From Frigoriglobus tundricola (lineage in GTDB: Bacteria; Planctomycetota; Planctomycetia; Gemmatales; Gemmataceae), in the NCBI RefSeq assembly GCF_013128195.2, contig NZ_CP053452.2, positions 372,001 to 436,000 on the forward strand: 64,000 bases of DNA, written 5' to 3'. How positions within the stretch are numbered: the first letter of the stretch is position 1; every line of letters begins with the position of its first letter. Positions 47,552 through 56,210 of the stretch are shown in pieces. The translations under genes were made by a program, and so were the position numbers. The notes beneath the pieces were generated by a model. That model worked only from the letters and a program-made list of their open reading frames with translations, was not told where the DNA came from and did not search any database.

Positions 47552-47740
47552 ATGCGCTACGCCACAAAACAACTGGTGTCGTTCCTGAAGGCCGAAGACG
47601 GCCCGACCGCCGTCGAGTACGCCGTGATGCTCGCGCTGATCGTCGTGGTGTGCATTTCGGCCATCACCTCGCTCGGCGCCAACGCCAACAGCACCTTCTC
47701 CTTCGTCGGTTCGTCCCTGACGCCGCAGTCCAGCAGCTAA
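47552..47740 (+). CDS. Flp-type pilin, copy 3 (most diverged)
   Basis: 62 residues from the ATG at 47552. The leader MRYATKQLVSFLKAEDG is followed by PTAVEYAVMLALIVVVCISA and a tail GANANSTFSFVGSSLTPQSS. It has the class III cut site and helix of the other copies but more differences in both DNA and protein (CISAITSLGAN versus CIAAITTLGQN), so it may escape or predate the conversion that unites copies 1, 2 and 4. Confidence 0.92.
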   Translation: MRYATKQLVSFLKAEDGPTAVEYAVMLALIVVVCISAITSLGANANSTFSFVGSSLTPQSSS

Positions 47741-47847
47741 CCGATGGAGTCGACCGCAGTCACCCAGGCCCGCTCCGCGCGGCAGGCCACCCGACCCGTT
47801 TGTTCGAGTTTCGCTTACCAAACTCGCCCGGATCGAAAGGATCTGTC

Positions 47848-48036
47848 ATGAAGTCCATTGCCAAAAAGATGGTGTCGTTCTTGAAGGCGGAAGATGGCCC
47901 GACGGCCGTCGAGTACGCCGTCATGCTGGCCCTCATCGTCGTGGTGTGCATCGCCGCCATCACCACCCTCGGCCAGAACGCCAACAGCACCTTCTCCTTC
48001 GTCGGCTCCGCCATCAAGCCGCCGTCCGCGAGCTGA
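47848..48036 (+). CDS. Flp-type pilin, copy 4
   Basis: 62 residues from the ATG at 47848. The leader is MKSIAKKMVSFLKAEDG; the mature part equals copy 1 except one residue (GSAIKPPS versus GSSIKPPS). Over about 165 bases it differs from copy 1 at only a couple of positions. It ends 10 bases before the second giant hairpin. Confidence 0.92.
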   Translation: MKSIAKKMVSFLKAEDGPTAVEYAVMLALIVVVCIAAITTLGQNANSTFSFVGSAIKPPSAS

Positions 48037-48045
48037 CCGAACTCC

Positions 48046-48146
48046 GTTGAGTCAAACGTCATCACGTCGCAAGTCGTAAAGTCGAAGACCCCAACTATGG
48101 AAGTCTTCGACTTTACGACTTGCGACGTGATGACGTTTGACTCAAC
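48046..48146. repeat. Giant hairpin 2 (44-bp perfect arms)
   Basis: Bases 48046-48089 and 48103-48146 are perfect inverted repeats with a 13-nt loop. It lies between pilin copy 4 and the convergent thioredoxin gene, reaching within 5 bases of that stop. The inner core (GCAAGTCGTAAAGTCGA) matches hairpin 1; the outer parts differ. It could end transcription from both sides. Confidence 0.85.
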
Positions 48147-48150
48147 AACG

Positions 48151-48687
48151 TCACTTCGCGAGTTCGGCCGCGATCAGTTTGTCGAGTTCCTCGTCCTTCA
48201 GGGCCTGTTGCTCGCTGTCCCACACCTTCTTGCCGTTCTTGCCGAACAGCGCCTGGAACGGGATGCCGCCGTCGAGGCCGAAGCGCTTGGTGACCTTCTC
48301 TTCGTCGTCGCGGTAGCCGAGCAGCACGTAGTTCGGGAACGCCGCGCCCTTGTCTTTCAGGAACTTCAGCACGGCGTCCTTGTCGTACTTGTCGTCTTTG
48401 CCCTTCGGGTCCATGCTCACGCTGACGCAGGTCAACCCTTTGGCCTTGTACTTGTTGTGCGTCTCGACGAAGTGCGGGAACTTCTTCACGCACGGCCCGC
48501 ACCACGTCGCCCAGAAGTCCACCAGCACCACCTTGCCTTTGCTGGCGGTGATCGCTTTATCCAGGTCGTCGAACTTCACTTCCGAAACCGAGACGTCCTT
48601 GCCCGGTTCGTCGGCGGCCGGGCCGGAGCAGGCCAGAACCGAGGTGAGCGCGAGCAGGCTCACGGACAGCAACAGGATTCGGCGCAC
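48151..48687 (-). CDS. TlpA-like thioredoxin lipoprotein, copy 1
   Basis: 178 residues from a GTG at 48685-48687, which starts a lipoprotein signal (LALTSVLACSG; lipid on the Cys). The thioredoxin active site is WATWCGPC, followed by a redoxin core (TCVSVSMDPKGKDDKYDKDA, GGIPFQALFGKNGKKVW). It is membrane-attached in the periplasm and probably reduces disulfides, e.g. for cytochrome c maturation or repair. A close paralogue lies 39 bases upstream on the same strand. Confidence 0.9.
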   Translation of the reverse strand: MRRILLLSVSLLALTSVLACSGPAADEPGKDVSVSEVKFDDLDKAITASKGKVVLVDFWATWCGPCVKKFPHFVETHNKYKAKGLTCVSVSMDPKGKDDKYDKDAVLKFLKDKGAAFPNYVLLGYRDDEEKVTKRFGLDGGIPFQALFGKNGKKVWDSEQQALKDEELDKLIAAELAK

Positions 48688-48726
48688 GTGGGCCTCCGAT
48701 ACGGTTAGGGGCATTCGATCCGGCGG

Positions 48727-49248
48727 TCACTTCGCCAGTTCGGATTCGATCAGTTTATCCAGTTCCTCGTCGGTCAGTTCCTTCTGCTCCCGGTCCCAGA
48801 CCTTTTTCCCGGTCTTGTCGAACAGTGCCACGAAGGGGATCGAACCCTCCAGCCCGAACCGGCGGCCCACTTTGACGGCGTCCTTCTGATAGTTGGCGAG
48901 CAGGTAGTTCGGAAATTTGGCCCCGTGCTTCTTGAGGAAGTTAATCACTTTCTGCTTGTCGGCCCGACCGTCGCCCGGTCCGTCATTGTCCAGGCTCACG
49001 CTCATGCACGTGAGCCCTTTGCCCGCATATTTCTCGTGGGTTTTCACAAAGTGGGGGAAGCGCTCGCGGCACGGCGGGCACCACGTCGCCCAGAAATCGA
49101 CGAGAACGACTTTGCCCTTCTGGTCGTCTAGCGCCTTTTCGAGTTCGTCGGCGCGCACCTCGGGCAGTTCCCCCGAAGCGGGCTCCGGTAGAGCGCACCC
49201 GGTGAGGGCGAGCAAGAACCCGAAGAAGACGAAGACGAACCGGCGCAT
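48727..49248 (-). CDS. TlpA-like thioredoxin lipoprotein, copy 2
   Basis: 173 residues from the ATG at 49246-49248. The lipobox is LALTGC. The active site is WATWCPPC, a Pro-Pro dipeptide typical of ResA/TlpA-type proteins and different from the Gly-Pro of the neighbouring copy, so the redox potential should differ. The rest is closely alike (SIPFVALFDKTGKKVWDREQ), including the ELAK C-terminus. It is a tandem duplicate with likely divided roles. Confidence 0.9.
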   Translation of the reverse strand: MRRFVFVFFGFLLALTGCALPEPASGELPEVRADELEKALDDQKGKVVLVDFWATWCPPCRERFPHFVKTHEKYAGKGLTCMSVSLDNDGPGDGRADKQKVINFLKKHGAKFPNYLLANYQKDAVKVGRRFGLEGSIPFVALFDKTGKKVWDREQKELTDEELDKLIESELAK

Positions 49249-49441
49249 CTTGGGGCTCTCCGTCACGAGCACGTGATCCAGGATCATACCATACCGCGGC
49301 CCGCGCGCTTGCACGACCGGCAAAACCCGACGCCCGCGCGGACTATTCAGCCCGCGCCCGCGGTGCTAGGATGGGGGGTACGATGTCCGGCGACCCGTGG
49401 GGCAACCGCGGCTCGCGACCCCGCCCAGTGAGCGCCGCCGA

Positions 49442-51244
49442 ATGCCGACGCCGACCGCGAACATTCGCAACTTCTGCATCATCGCCCACATCGACCACGG
49501 CAAAAGCACGCTGGCCGACCAGTTCCTGCTGAAAACCGGCACCATTTCGGAGCGCGACATCCGGGCGCAGACGCTCGACAGCATGGACCTGGAGCGCGAG
49601 CGCGGCATCACCATCCGCATGCACCCGGTCACGATCTACCACGAGTACAAGGGTACAAAGTACGAACTGAACCTGATCGACACCCCCGGCCACGTCGATT
49701 TCAACTACGAGGTGTCGCGGTCACTGGCGGCGTGCGAGGGCGCGATCCTGCTGGCCGATGCGTTCCAGGGCGTCCAGGCGCAGACGGTGGCCAACGGGTT
49801 CCTGGCGATGGACGCCGGGCTGAAGATCATCCCCACGCTGAACAAGATCGACCTGCCGCACGCGCGCCCCGATTTCGTCATCGGCGAAATGGAAACCGCG
49901 CTCATGACCGACCCCGCCGAAGTGATGCGGGTCAGCGGGAAGACGGGCGTCGGGGTGGAGGACCTCCTGGACGCGGTCGTCGACCGGGTCCCGGCCCCCG
50001 CCGGGTCCGCGACCGCGCCCCTCAAGGCGCTGATTTACAACAGCCACTTCGACACCTACAAGGGCGTCGTCGTGTACATCCGCTTGATGGACGGCTCCAT
50101 CAAGCCGGGGTCGCGCATCAAGATGATGCGCAGCGGCCGCGAGTACGTCGTCACCGACATGGGCCAGTTCCGGCCCGACATGGTGAAGTGCGAGGAACTG
50201 TCCGCCGGGCAGGTCGGCTACTTCACCGCGAACATCAAGAACATCGAGAACGTCAACATCGGCGACACCGTCACGGAGGCGGCCAACCCCACGGCCGAGC
50301 CGCTGGCGGGGTACAAGGAGCCCAAGCCGATGGTGTACTCCGGGCTGTTCCCGGTGAACAACAACGAGTTCGAGGACCTGCGCGAGGCGCTCGGCAAGCT
50401 GAAGCTCAACGACTCGAGCTTCACCTTCCAGCCCGAGGTGTCCGACGGCCTCGGGTTCGGCTTCCGCTGCGGGTTCCTGGGGATGCTCCACCGCGAGATC
50501 ATCCAGCAGCGCCTGGAGCAGGACAGCAACCTGAACCTGGTGCAGACCGCGCCGAACGTGACGTTCGAGATCAAGAAGCGGGACGGCGAGGTGATGATCG
50601 TCCACGGCCCGCAGGAGGTGCCGGACGCGGGGCTCATCGAGGAGTTCCGCGAGCCGATCGTGCGGATCAGCTTCCTCATCCCGGCGGCGAACATCGGCGC
50701 CCTGATGGGCATGTGTACCGACCGCCGCGGCACCTTCATCCGCACCGAGTACCTGAGCCAGCAGCGCGTCATCCTCGTGTACGAGATGCCGCTCGCGGAG
50801 GTGATCTACGACCTGTACGACAAGCTCAAGTCGGTGACCCACGGCTACGGCACGATGGACTACGAGGTGCTCGGCTTCAAGTCGGCGGACCTGGTGAAGA
50901 TGGACATCCTCGTTCACGGGCAGAAGGTGGACGCGCTCTCGGTCATCGTTCACCGCACGAGCGCCGAGCGCCGCGGCCGGCTCATCCTCAAGAAGCTCCG
51001 CGAGGAGATCGACCGCCACCTGTTTGAGGTGGCGCTCCAGGCCGCGATCGGCGCGCGCGTCGTGGCCCGCGAGAACATCGCCGCGATGCGGAAGAACGTG
51101 ACCGCGAAGTGCTACGGCGGCGACATCACCCGCAAGCGCAAGCTCTGGGCGAAGCAGGCCGAGGGCAAGAAGCGCATGAAGCAGATCGGCCAGGTCGAGG
51201 TGCCGCAGGAGGCGTTCCTCGCGGTGCTGGAATCGGACGAGTAG
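49442..51244 (+). CDS. lepA: Elongation factor 4 (LepA)
   Basis: 600 residues from the ATG at 49442; a GTG at 49397 would add 15 non-family residues. The GTPase motifs are present: HIDHGKSTLADQFL (G1), RGITI (G2), DTPGHVDF (G3), NKIDLP (G4). The EF4-specific C-terminal part is clear (LEQDSNLNLVQTAPNVTFEI, HGYGTMDYEVLGF, NVTAKCYGGDITRKRKLW). It back-translocates or remodels stalled ribosomes. In many bacteria lepA is followed by lepB, and the same holds here. Confidence 0.97.
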   Translation: MPTPTANIRNFCIIAHIDHGKSTLADQFLLKTGTISERDIRAQTLDSMDLERERGITIRMHPVTIYHEYKGTKYELNLIDTPGHVDFNYEVSRSLAACEGAILLADAFQGVQAQTVANGFLAMDAGLKIIPTLNKIDLPHARPDFVIGEMETALMTDPAEVMRVSGKTGVGVEDLLDAVVDRVPAPAGSATAPLKALIYNSHFDTYKGVVVYIRLMDGSIKPGSRIKMMRSGREYVVTDMGQFRPDMVKCEELSAGQVGYFTANIKNIENVNIGDTVTEAANPTAEPLAGYKEPKPMVYSGLFPVNNNEFEDLREALGKLKLNDSSFTFQPEVSDGLGFGFRCGFLGMLHREIIQQRLEQDSNLNLVQTAPNVTFEIKKRDGEVMIVHGPQEVPDAGLIEEFREPIVRISFLIPAANIGALMGMCTDRRGTFIRTEYLSQQRVILVYEMPLAEVIYDLYDKLKSVTHGYGTMDYEVLGFKSADLVKMDILVHGQKVDALSVIVHRTSAERRGRLILKKLREEIDRHLFEVALQAAIGARVVARENIAAMRKNVTAKCYGGDITRKRKLWAKQAEGKKRMKQIGQVEVPQEAFLAVLESDE

Positions 51245-51306
51245 GGTAACGCCCCGTCTCCGCGGCGCGGCGCGAGCATTCCGACGGGCGCGTTCGAAGA
51301 TTTGAT

Positions 51307-51520
51307 TTCACCACAAAGACACAAAGACCGACACGAAGGGCCACAAAGAAGAAAATCCAGCGGTGAGTGAAGAGGAGTAAGCGACAGGGCCAACGGGCCG
51401 AACGCCCCTCACGCCGTTTTCTTTGTTCCCTCCGTGTACTCGGACGTTTTGAACTTCGGAGCTCGGTCATCGGCTGTCGTTGTGCCTCTTTGTGTTGATC
51501 TTTGTGCCTTTGTGGTGAGA
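51307..51520. repeat. Element F: 214-bp unit with 40-bp inverted ends
   Basis: The ends 51307-51346 and 51481-51520 are inverted repeats matching at about 34 of 40 positions and built on the phrase CACCACAAAGACACAAAG. The inside (about 134 bases) shows no ORF. It fills most of the lepA-lepB gap and is more AT-rich than its surroundings. Similar phrases are known as dispersed intergenic repeats in several phyla (from memory). No target-site duplication was identified. Confidence 0.65.
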
Positions 51521-51597
51521 TCTTCGGTCTTTGCAACTGAGCCCAACCGGCTACGTTCTGGTCAATACTGGTGTCGGTCCGCAGAGAAGATCGCGTC

Positions 51598-53184
51598 ATG
51601 GACCACACCGAACCGCCGCCCCCCGATTCCCACAGTCCGCCGCCCCCGCCGGCGGTTCACGAGCTGCCGCCCGAAACCGCCGAGCACCGGCCGACGCCCC
51701 TCGAAACGCACGCCGATCAGCCGGAACCCGAGGCCACCGAGCACCACATCAAACACCCGGTCCGGCTCCTGCTCGTCGTCGTGGTGGTGTTCGTCGGCAT
51801 GTTTCTGGTGCTGCGGACTCTCGCGGTCGAGCCGTTCGGCGTACCCACCGGGAGCATGGCCCCGGCCCTCATCGGTCACCACCGCGACGGCCCGTGCCCG
51901 CGGTGCGGGTACACGGTGCGCGTCGGCCGCCCGTCCAGCGGTAACGTCACCGCTCACTTTACCGACGTCGTCTGCCCCAACTGCGACCAGCACTTCTCGC
52001 TCGCCGACGCGCCCGACCTCAACGGCGACCGGCTCCTCGTGGACAAGAACGTGTACAGCCTGCGGCCCCCGCGGCGCTGGGAAATGGTCGTGTTCCGCTG
52101 CCCGGACACGGACCCGAAGGAGTTCGGGAAGCCCTACGTGAAGCGGCTCATCGGGCTCCCCGGTGAAACCGTCAGCATCGTCGATGGCGACGTGTACGTG
52201 AACGGCCAGATCGTCCGGAAGGGGCTGGCGGAGGTGCGCGAGACGATGTTCCCGGTGTTCGACATGACGCACCCGCCGAAAATCAACGGGTGGGGCGTGC
52301 GGTGGCTGGTCGCCCCCGACCCGGACCCGCGGCTGCCCGCGCGGGCCACCGGCCACGCGATCGCGGCCGCGGCGCCCGAGATTCAGGACAACGCGCTCGT
52401 GCTGGACGCCACCGAGTCCCCGCAGGCGATGGCCGCGGTGACCTACCGCCACTGGCACCTCGACGAGCGCCGGGTGGACGCCGTGCGCGTGTGGAACGCC
52501 TACGACGGCTCCCCGCGGCACTTCGGCCAGTTGCCCGCCGCCCACGACTTCATCCTGACCTGCGACGTCGAGGCCGCGGCGAACGCGACCAGCGAGGCGT
52601 GCTTCGCCTGCCGGCTGTTCGACGGCGCCGACGCGGTGACGGCCGAAATCACCGTCGGCCCCAAGGCGGACGGGCGGGCGAACCTCACCTGGGAGAACAA
52701 CGGCGGACTCGCCGCCGCAGAGGGCGTGGCGCTGCGGCCCGGCCGCACGCACCGTCTGGAGTTCGCGTTCGTGGACCGGCGGGCCATGCTGGCCCTGGAC
52801 GGCAAGCTCGTCGTCGCACCGGTGGATCTGCCGCAAGTCACGAACCGCAAGGACGTTCCGCACCCGCTCCAGCTCGGTGCGCGGGGCTGTCGCGTCACGG
52901 TCCGCAACCTGAAGTTGAGCCGCGACACCCACTACACGCAGTACGGCGAACACGGCACGCGGCGCCCGTACACGCTCGGCGCGAAGGAGTATTTCGTCCT
53001 GGGCGACAACAGCGGCAACTCGCAGGACAGCCGGAAATGGCCGTCGCCGGCCGTGCCGGAAGCGGACTTCATCGGTAAACCATTCCTCGTTCACCAGCCG
53101 TTGCGGCTCGCACGCATCTCGGTCGGCGGACGCGAGCGGGTGTTCCAGACTCTGGACTGGTCCCGCCTGCGGTGGTTGCACTAG
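51598..53184 (+). CDS. lepB: Signal peptidase I with zinc-ribbon and lectin-like insert, copy 1
   Basis: 528 residues from the ATG at 51598, about twice normal. A Pro-rich cytoplasmic start leads into one helix (about 54-72) and the S26 box VEPFGVPTGSMAPAL with catalytic Ser86. A CxxC...CxxC ribbon (100/103 and 126/129) is inserted before the Lys box VKRLIGLPGE (Lys182). A further 250 residues of beta-rich, LamG-like sequence (RTHRLEFAFVDRRAMLALDG) precede the last box VLGDNSGNSQDSRKW. It should cut Sec/Tat signal peptides at the outer face of the inner membrane. It follows lepA. Confidence 0.9.
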   Translation: MDHTEPPPPDSHSPPPPPAVHELPPETAEHRPTPLETHADQPEPEATEHHIKHPVRLLLVVVVVFVGMFLVLRTLAVEPFGVPTGSMAPALIGHHRDGPCPRCGYTVRVGRPSSGNVTAHFTDVVCPNCDQHFSLADAPDLNGDRLLVDKNVYSLRPPRRWEMVVFRCPDTDPKEFGKPYVKRLIGLPGETVSIVDGDVYVNGQIVRKGLAEVRETMFPVFDMTHPPKINGWGVRWLVAPDPDPRLPARATGHAIAAAAPEIQDNALVLDATESPQAMAAVTYRHWHLDERRVDAVRVWNAYDGSPRHFGQLPAAHDFILTCDVEAAANATSEACFACRLFDGADAVTAEITVGPKADGRANLTWENNGGLAAAEGVALRPGRTHRLEFAFVDRRAMLALDGKLVVAPVDLPQVTNRKDVPHPLQLGARGCRVTVRNLKLSRDTHYTQYGEHGTRRPYTLGAKEYFVLGDNSGNSQDSRKWPSPAVPEADFIGKPFLVHQPLRLARISVGGRERVFQTLDWSRLRWLH

Positions 53185-53361
53185 AGCGGCCGGCTTTTGT
53201 GGAGCGGGACGAGGCCACGCGCCGGCCCACCGGCCTCACAGCGCGATGGTGGGACGGCGCAACGCCTTGTCCCACCCGACAAGCGGCCCGAGAATCTTGG
53301 CCCGGTGCGGACGAATACGCAATATCGCCGCATTCCAACGACCGCACGATGAGAGGTTCGC

Positions 53362-55128
53362 ATGGCTACCGCAACCGCCGAAGCGCACGACGAGAAGAAG
53401 AAGACGCCGCGCGACCCGGCCCGTGAGGTGGTCGAAACGATCGTGTTCGTCGTCGTGCTGGTGCTGCTGCTCAAGCTCTTCGTCACCGAGGCGTTCGTCA
53501 TCCCCACCGGGTCGATGGCCGAGACGCTGTACGGCTACCAGAAGATCATCCCCTGCCCGAAGTGCGGCCACGAGTTCCCGGTCAACTCGCACGACGAGGT
53601 CGAGGCCAACCAGCAGACGCGGGAAAAGCACAAGCTCGTCGGCTACTGCTGCCCCAACTGCCGGTACCAGGGCCGCGTCGACGACCTGACCCCCCCACCG
53701 CATAACCGCACCGGCGACCGCGTGCTGGTCCTCAAGCCGCTGTACCACATCCAGCCGCCCCATCGCGGTGACGTGGTGGTGTTCAAGTACCCCGAGGCGC
53801 CGCAGGAGAACCACATCGCGGCCAACTACATCAAGCGGGCGATGGGCTTCGGCGGCGAAACGATCGCCATCCACCGCGGCAAGTTGTTCGTGACGACCTC
53901 ACTCCAATACCCGCCCGGACCGCTGTTCCCCCGACCCGAGAGCCCGCTCGATCTGTGGCGCCCGCAGTACATGTACGCCAACAGCGGGGAGGCGGAGCGG
54001 CTGTTCGAAGCGTCGCGCCGGGCCGGGTTCCCGGCCGGACCGATTGCGGCGCTGCCCGAACCACTCAAGGCGCACTTCAAGCCGGTCCTGGACGAAGGGT
54101 TCCCCGCCGACCGGGCCGGGTTCGTCGAGATCCGCAAGGAGGCACCGCAACTGCTCGCCGACCGGCGGATCGTGTGGGACAACGACAAACAGCCCAAAGA
54201 CCTGGCCGGTGTGACCCCGTCGCGCTGGGCGCCGGACCGCAGCACACCGACGGGCCGGTGGAACGCGGACAACGCGCAGCAGCCACGGGCCTTTTCACAC
54301 AACGGCGGCGAAATGGACTGGGTCCGGTACCAGCACCTCGTTTGGAAGGCCGAGGGCGGCCGGCTCGTGCCGTGGCGGTGGCCGGACAGGGACGGCGCGA
54401 AGCCCGTCGCCGGGCCGGTCGATAACATGCTCGGTTACAATGCCGGGATCGACCTCAACCCGATCAACCGTGAGGAGCACAGCCGCGACAGCGGGCCGGA
54501 CGCGACCCGCTGGGTCGGCGACCTGACGCTGGAATGCGAGGTCGAAATCCCCGCCGGTTCGGAGGTCGTTCTCGAACTCTCGAAGGGGGTGAACCGCTTC
54601 CAGGCCAAGTTCGGCAACGGGCTGGTCGCGCTGGCCCGCGTCGGAGAGAAGGGGCCGGAATTCGGCACCCCGTCCCGCCCCTGTAAGGTGACCGCCGGCA
54701 CCTTCAAGCTCCGCTTCGCAAACGTGGACAACCGCCTGTCGGTGTGGGTGGACGAGAAGCGGATCGACTTCGGCACCGAGGGCGACTACAGCCCGATCGA
54801 AAAGGACACCTTCGACGCCCTCGACCCCCAGCACGAAGGGTGGACGAGGGAAAACGACATCGACGCGCCGGCGAGCATCGGCGCGCGGGGGCCGGTCGCG
54901 GGCATCCGCGGTATTAAGGTGTTCCGGGACGTGTATTACACCCGCAACAGCACCGACCAGAGCGGCGCGGACATCTTCTACGTCCAACCGGGCCACTACA
55001 TGTGCTTGGGCGACAACAGCGCGCAGAGTTCCGACAGCCGCAAGTGGGGCGTGGTCCCGGACCGGCTCATGCTCGGCAAGGCGGTGTTCGTGTTCTTCCC
55101 GGTCGATCGGGTCGGGTTCATCAAGTGA
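53362..55128 (+). CDS. lepB: Signal peptidase I with zinc-ribbon and lectin-like insert, copy 2
   Basis: 588 residues. Same plan as the copy upstream: helix at about 23-40, FVIPTGSMAETLYG with Ser51, zinc-ribbon cysteines 65/68 and 97/100, Lys box NYIKRAMGFGGE (Lys158), a long insert including a LamG-like part (TFKLRFANVDNRLSVWVDEK), and the final CLGDNSAQSSDSRKWG. The insert holds about 100 extra residues compared with copy 1, Pro/Arg-rich and little structured. It is a tandem paralogue, 177 bases downstream of copy 1; substrate ranges may differ. Confidence 0.9.
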   Translation: MATATAEAHDEKKKTPRDPAREVVETIVFVVVLVLLLKLFVTEAFVIPTGSMAETLYGYQKIIPCPKCGHEFPVNSHDEVEANQQTREKHKLVGYCCPNCRYQGRVDDLTPPPHNRTGDRVLVLKPLYHIQPPHRGDVVVFKYPEAPQENHIAANYIKRAMGFGGETIAIHRGKLFVTTSLQYPPGPLFPRPESPLDLWRPQYMYANSGEAERLFEASRRAGFPAGPIAALPEPLKAHFKPVLDEGFPADRAGFVEIRKEAPQLLADRRIVWDNDKQPKDLAGVTPSRWAPDRSTPTGRWNADNAQQPRAFSHNGGEMDWVRYQHLVWKAEGGRLVPWRWPDRDGAKPVAGPVDNMLGYNAGIDLNPINREEHSRDSGPDATRWVGDLTLECEVEIPAGSEVVLELSKGVNRFQAKFGNGLVALARVGEKGPEFGTPSRPCKVTAGTFKLRFANVDNRLSVWVDEKRIDFGTEGDYSPIEKDTFDALDPQHEGWTRENDIDAPASIGARGPVAGIRGIKVFRDVYYTRNSTDQSGADIFYVQPGHYMCLGDNSAQSSDSRKWGVVPDRLMLGKAVFVFFPVDRVGFIK

Positions 55129-55136
55129 CCGCGGAG

Positions 55137-55193
55137 CCCCTCCTTTGAAGGGGAGAAGGGCCTAACCTACCCCCTTCCCCAAGTGGGAAGGGG
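55137..55193. repeat. Pair of GC hairpins after the second signal peptidase
   Basis: A weak stem (55137-55141 with 55149-55153) and a 9-bp stem (55171-55179 with 55185-55193, loop 5 nt) form a doublet like the other nested-palindrome elements. It may also act as a terminator. Confidence 0.5.
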
Positions 55194-55216
55194 AGTCCGA
55201 GCCTGGGACCTCAACG

Positions 55217-55603
55217 ATGCTCACGGGCGAAATTCAGATCCGGGTGCGGTACGCCGAGACGGACCGGATGGGCCTGCTGCACCACGCGAACTACCTCGTG
55301 TACTTCGAGCAGGCGCGAACGGAGTTGCTCCGCGCCCGCGGCCGGACGTATAAGGACATGGAGGACCAGGGGTTCTTCCTCGTCGTGGCGAAGCTGGAAG
55401 TGAAGTACAAGCTCCCGGCCCACTACGACGACGTGCTGACGATCCGCACCACGGTCACGAAGGACAGCCCGGTCCGATTGGAACACAAGTACGAGGTGCT
55501 GCGCGACGGCGCGCTCCTGGCCGAGGGGTTCAGCACGCTCGCGTGCGTGGGCCGCGACGGCAAGCTGCGGCAAATGCCGGGGTGGCTGTCCGGCACGGAA
55601 TAG
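55217..55603 (+). CDS. YbgC-like acyl-CoA thioesterase
   Basis: 128 residues. The 4HBT/YbgC signature is strong: YAETDRMGLLHHANYLVYFE with catalytic Asp and the HANY turn, then ARTELLRARG. The length matches YbgC (about 130). In many bacteria ybgC is the first gene of the tol-pal operon. Here a TolQ-like gene starts 79 bases downstream, followed by a TolR-like gene, so the call is YbgC by motif and synteny. It is cytoplasmic and acts on acyl-CoA or acyl-ACP thioesters. Confidence 0.88.
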   Translation: MLTGEIQIRVRYAETDRMGLLHHANYLVYFEQARTELLRARGRTYKDMEDQGFFLVVAKLEVKYKLPAHYDDVLTIRTTVTKDSPVRLEHKYEVLRDGALLAEGFSTLACVGRDGKLRQMPGWLSGTE

Positions 55604-55682
55604 CCGCGTATCGGTCGCGGGGCTCGTGTTTACACCGACCGCCCCCATAATTGCGGGCGGGGTTCGCCTACCCGGAGGGTCC

Positions 55683-56210
55683 GTGCGTCGGCTGTGGATT
55701 CATCACGTGCTGCCGGCGGCGTTCGCCGCGATCCCGGTGCTGGCCGCGGCGCTGCTCTTCGTCGCCGTGCCCGCCGACGCGCGCCGCGACTACCTGCGGC
55801 GCGTCGAAACGGCCCCCATCGACTGGATCATCATCGGCATCGGGTTCACCCTGTTCGCCTCCCAGATCGCCCTCGCGTGGCGGGCGCTGCGCTGGCAGGT
55901 CGCGGACTTCGACGTGCGCGCCGACCGCTGGCTCACGCACCTCTCGCAGGCGGCGGAGTGGTTCCCGCTGCTGGGCCTGATCGGCACGGTCGCGGCCATC
56001 CTCCAGACGTTCAGCTCGATCAAGCCCGGCGTGACCCCGCAGGACATCATCCACACCTACGCCCCGGCCATCACGGCGACCGGCGGCGGCCTGTACATGG
56101 CGTTCATCAACATCCTCCCGATCTGGGTGGTGGCCGTCGGCCGCGACCTGATCCGCGCGCTGGCCGGCTTCGCCCCGGCGCCCGAACCGGGCACGGGGAG
56201 CAAACCGTGA
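55683..56210 (+). CDS. MotA/TolQ/ExbB-family proton channel subunit
   Basis: 175 residues from a GTG with GGAGG at 55675-55679. Helices lie near 8-29, 47-67, 92-111 and 127-150. The conserved pair is present: EWFPLLGLIGTVAAILQTF (92-110) and APAITATGGGLYMAFINILP (127-146), the channel-lining helices that carry the TolQ/ExbB Gly and Thr/Ser pattern. The TolQ cytoplasmic loop is much shortened. It is next to a TolR-like gene, overlapping by 4 bases (GTGA), so the two are co-translated. Confidence 0.88.
   Translation: MRRLWIHHVLPAAFAAIPVLAAALLFVAVPADARRDYLRRVETAPIDWIIIGIGFTLFASQIALAWRALRWQVADFDVRADRWLTHLSQAAEWFPLLGLIGTVAAILQTFSSIKPGVTPQDIIHTYAPAITATGGGLYMAFINILPIWVVAVGRDLIRALAGFAPAPEPGTGSKP

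Noticed and set aside
46619-48036. CRISPR-like or simple tandem repeat
   Set aside because: The repeats are four complete pilin genes with starts, stops and prepilin motifs, not short repeats with spacers.
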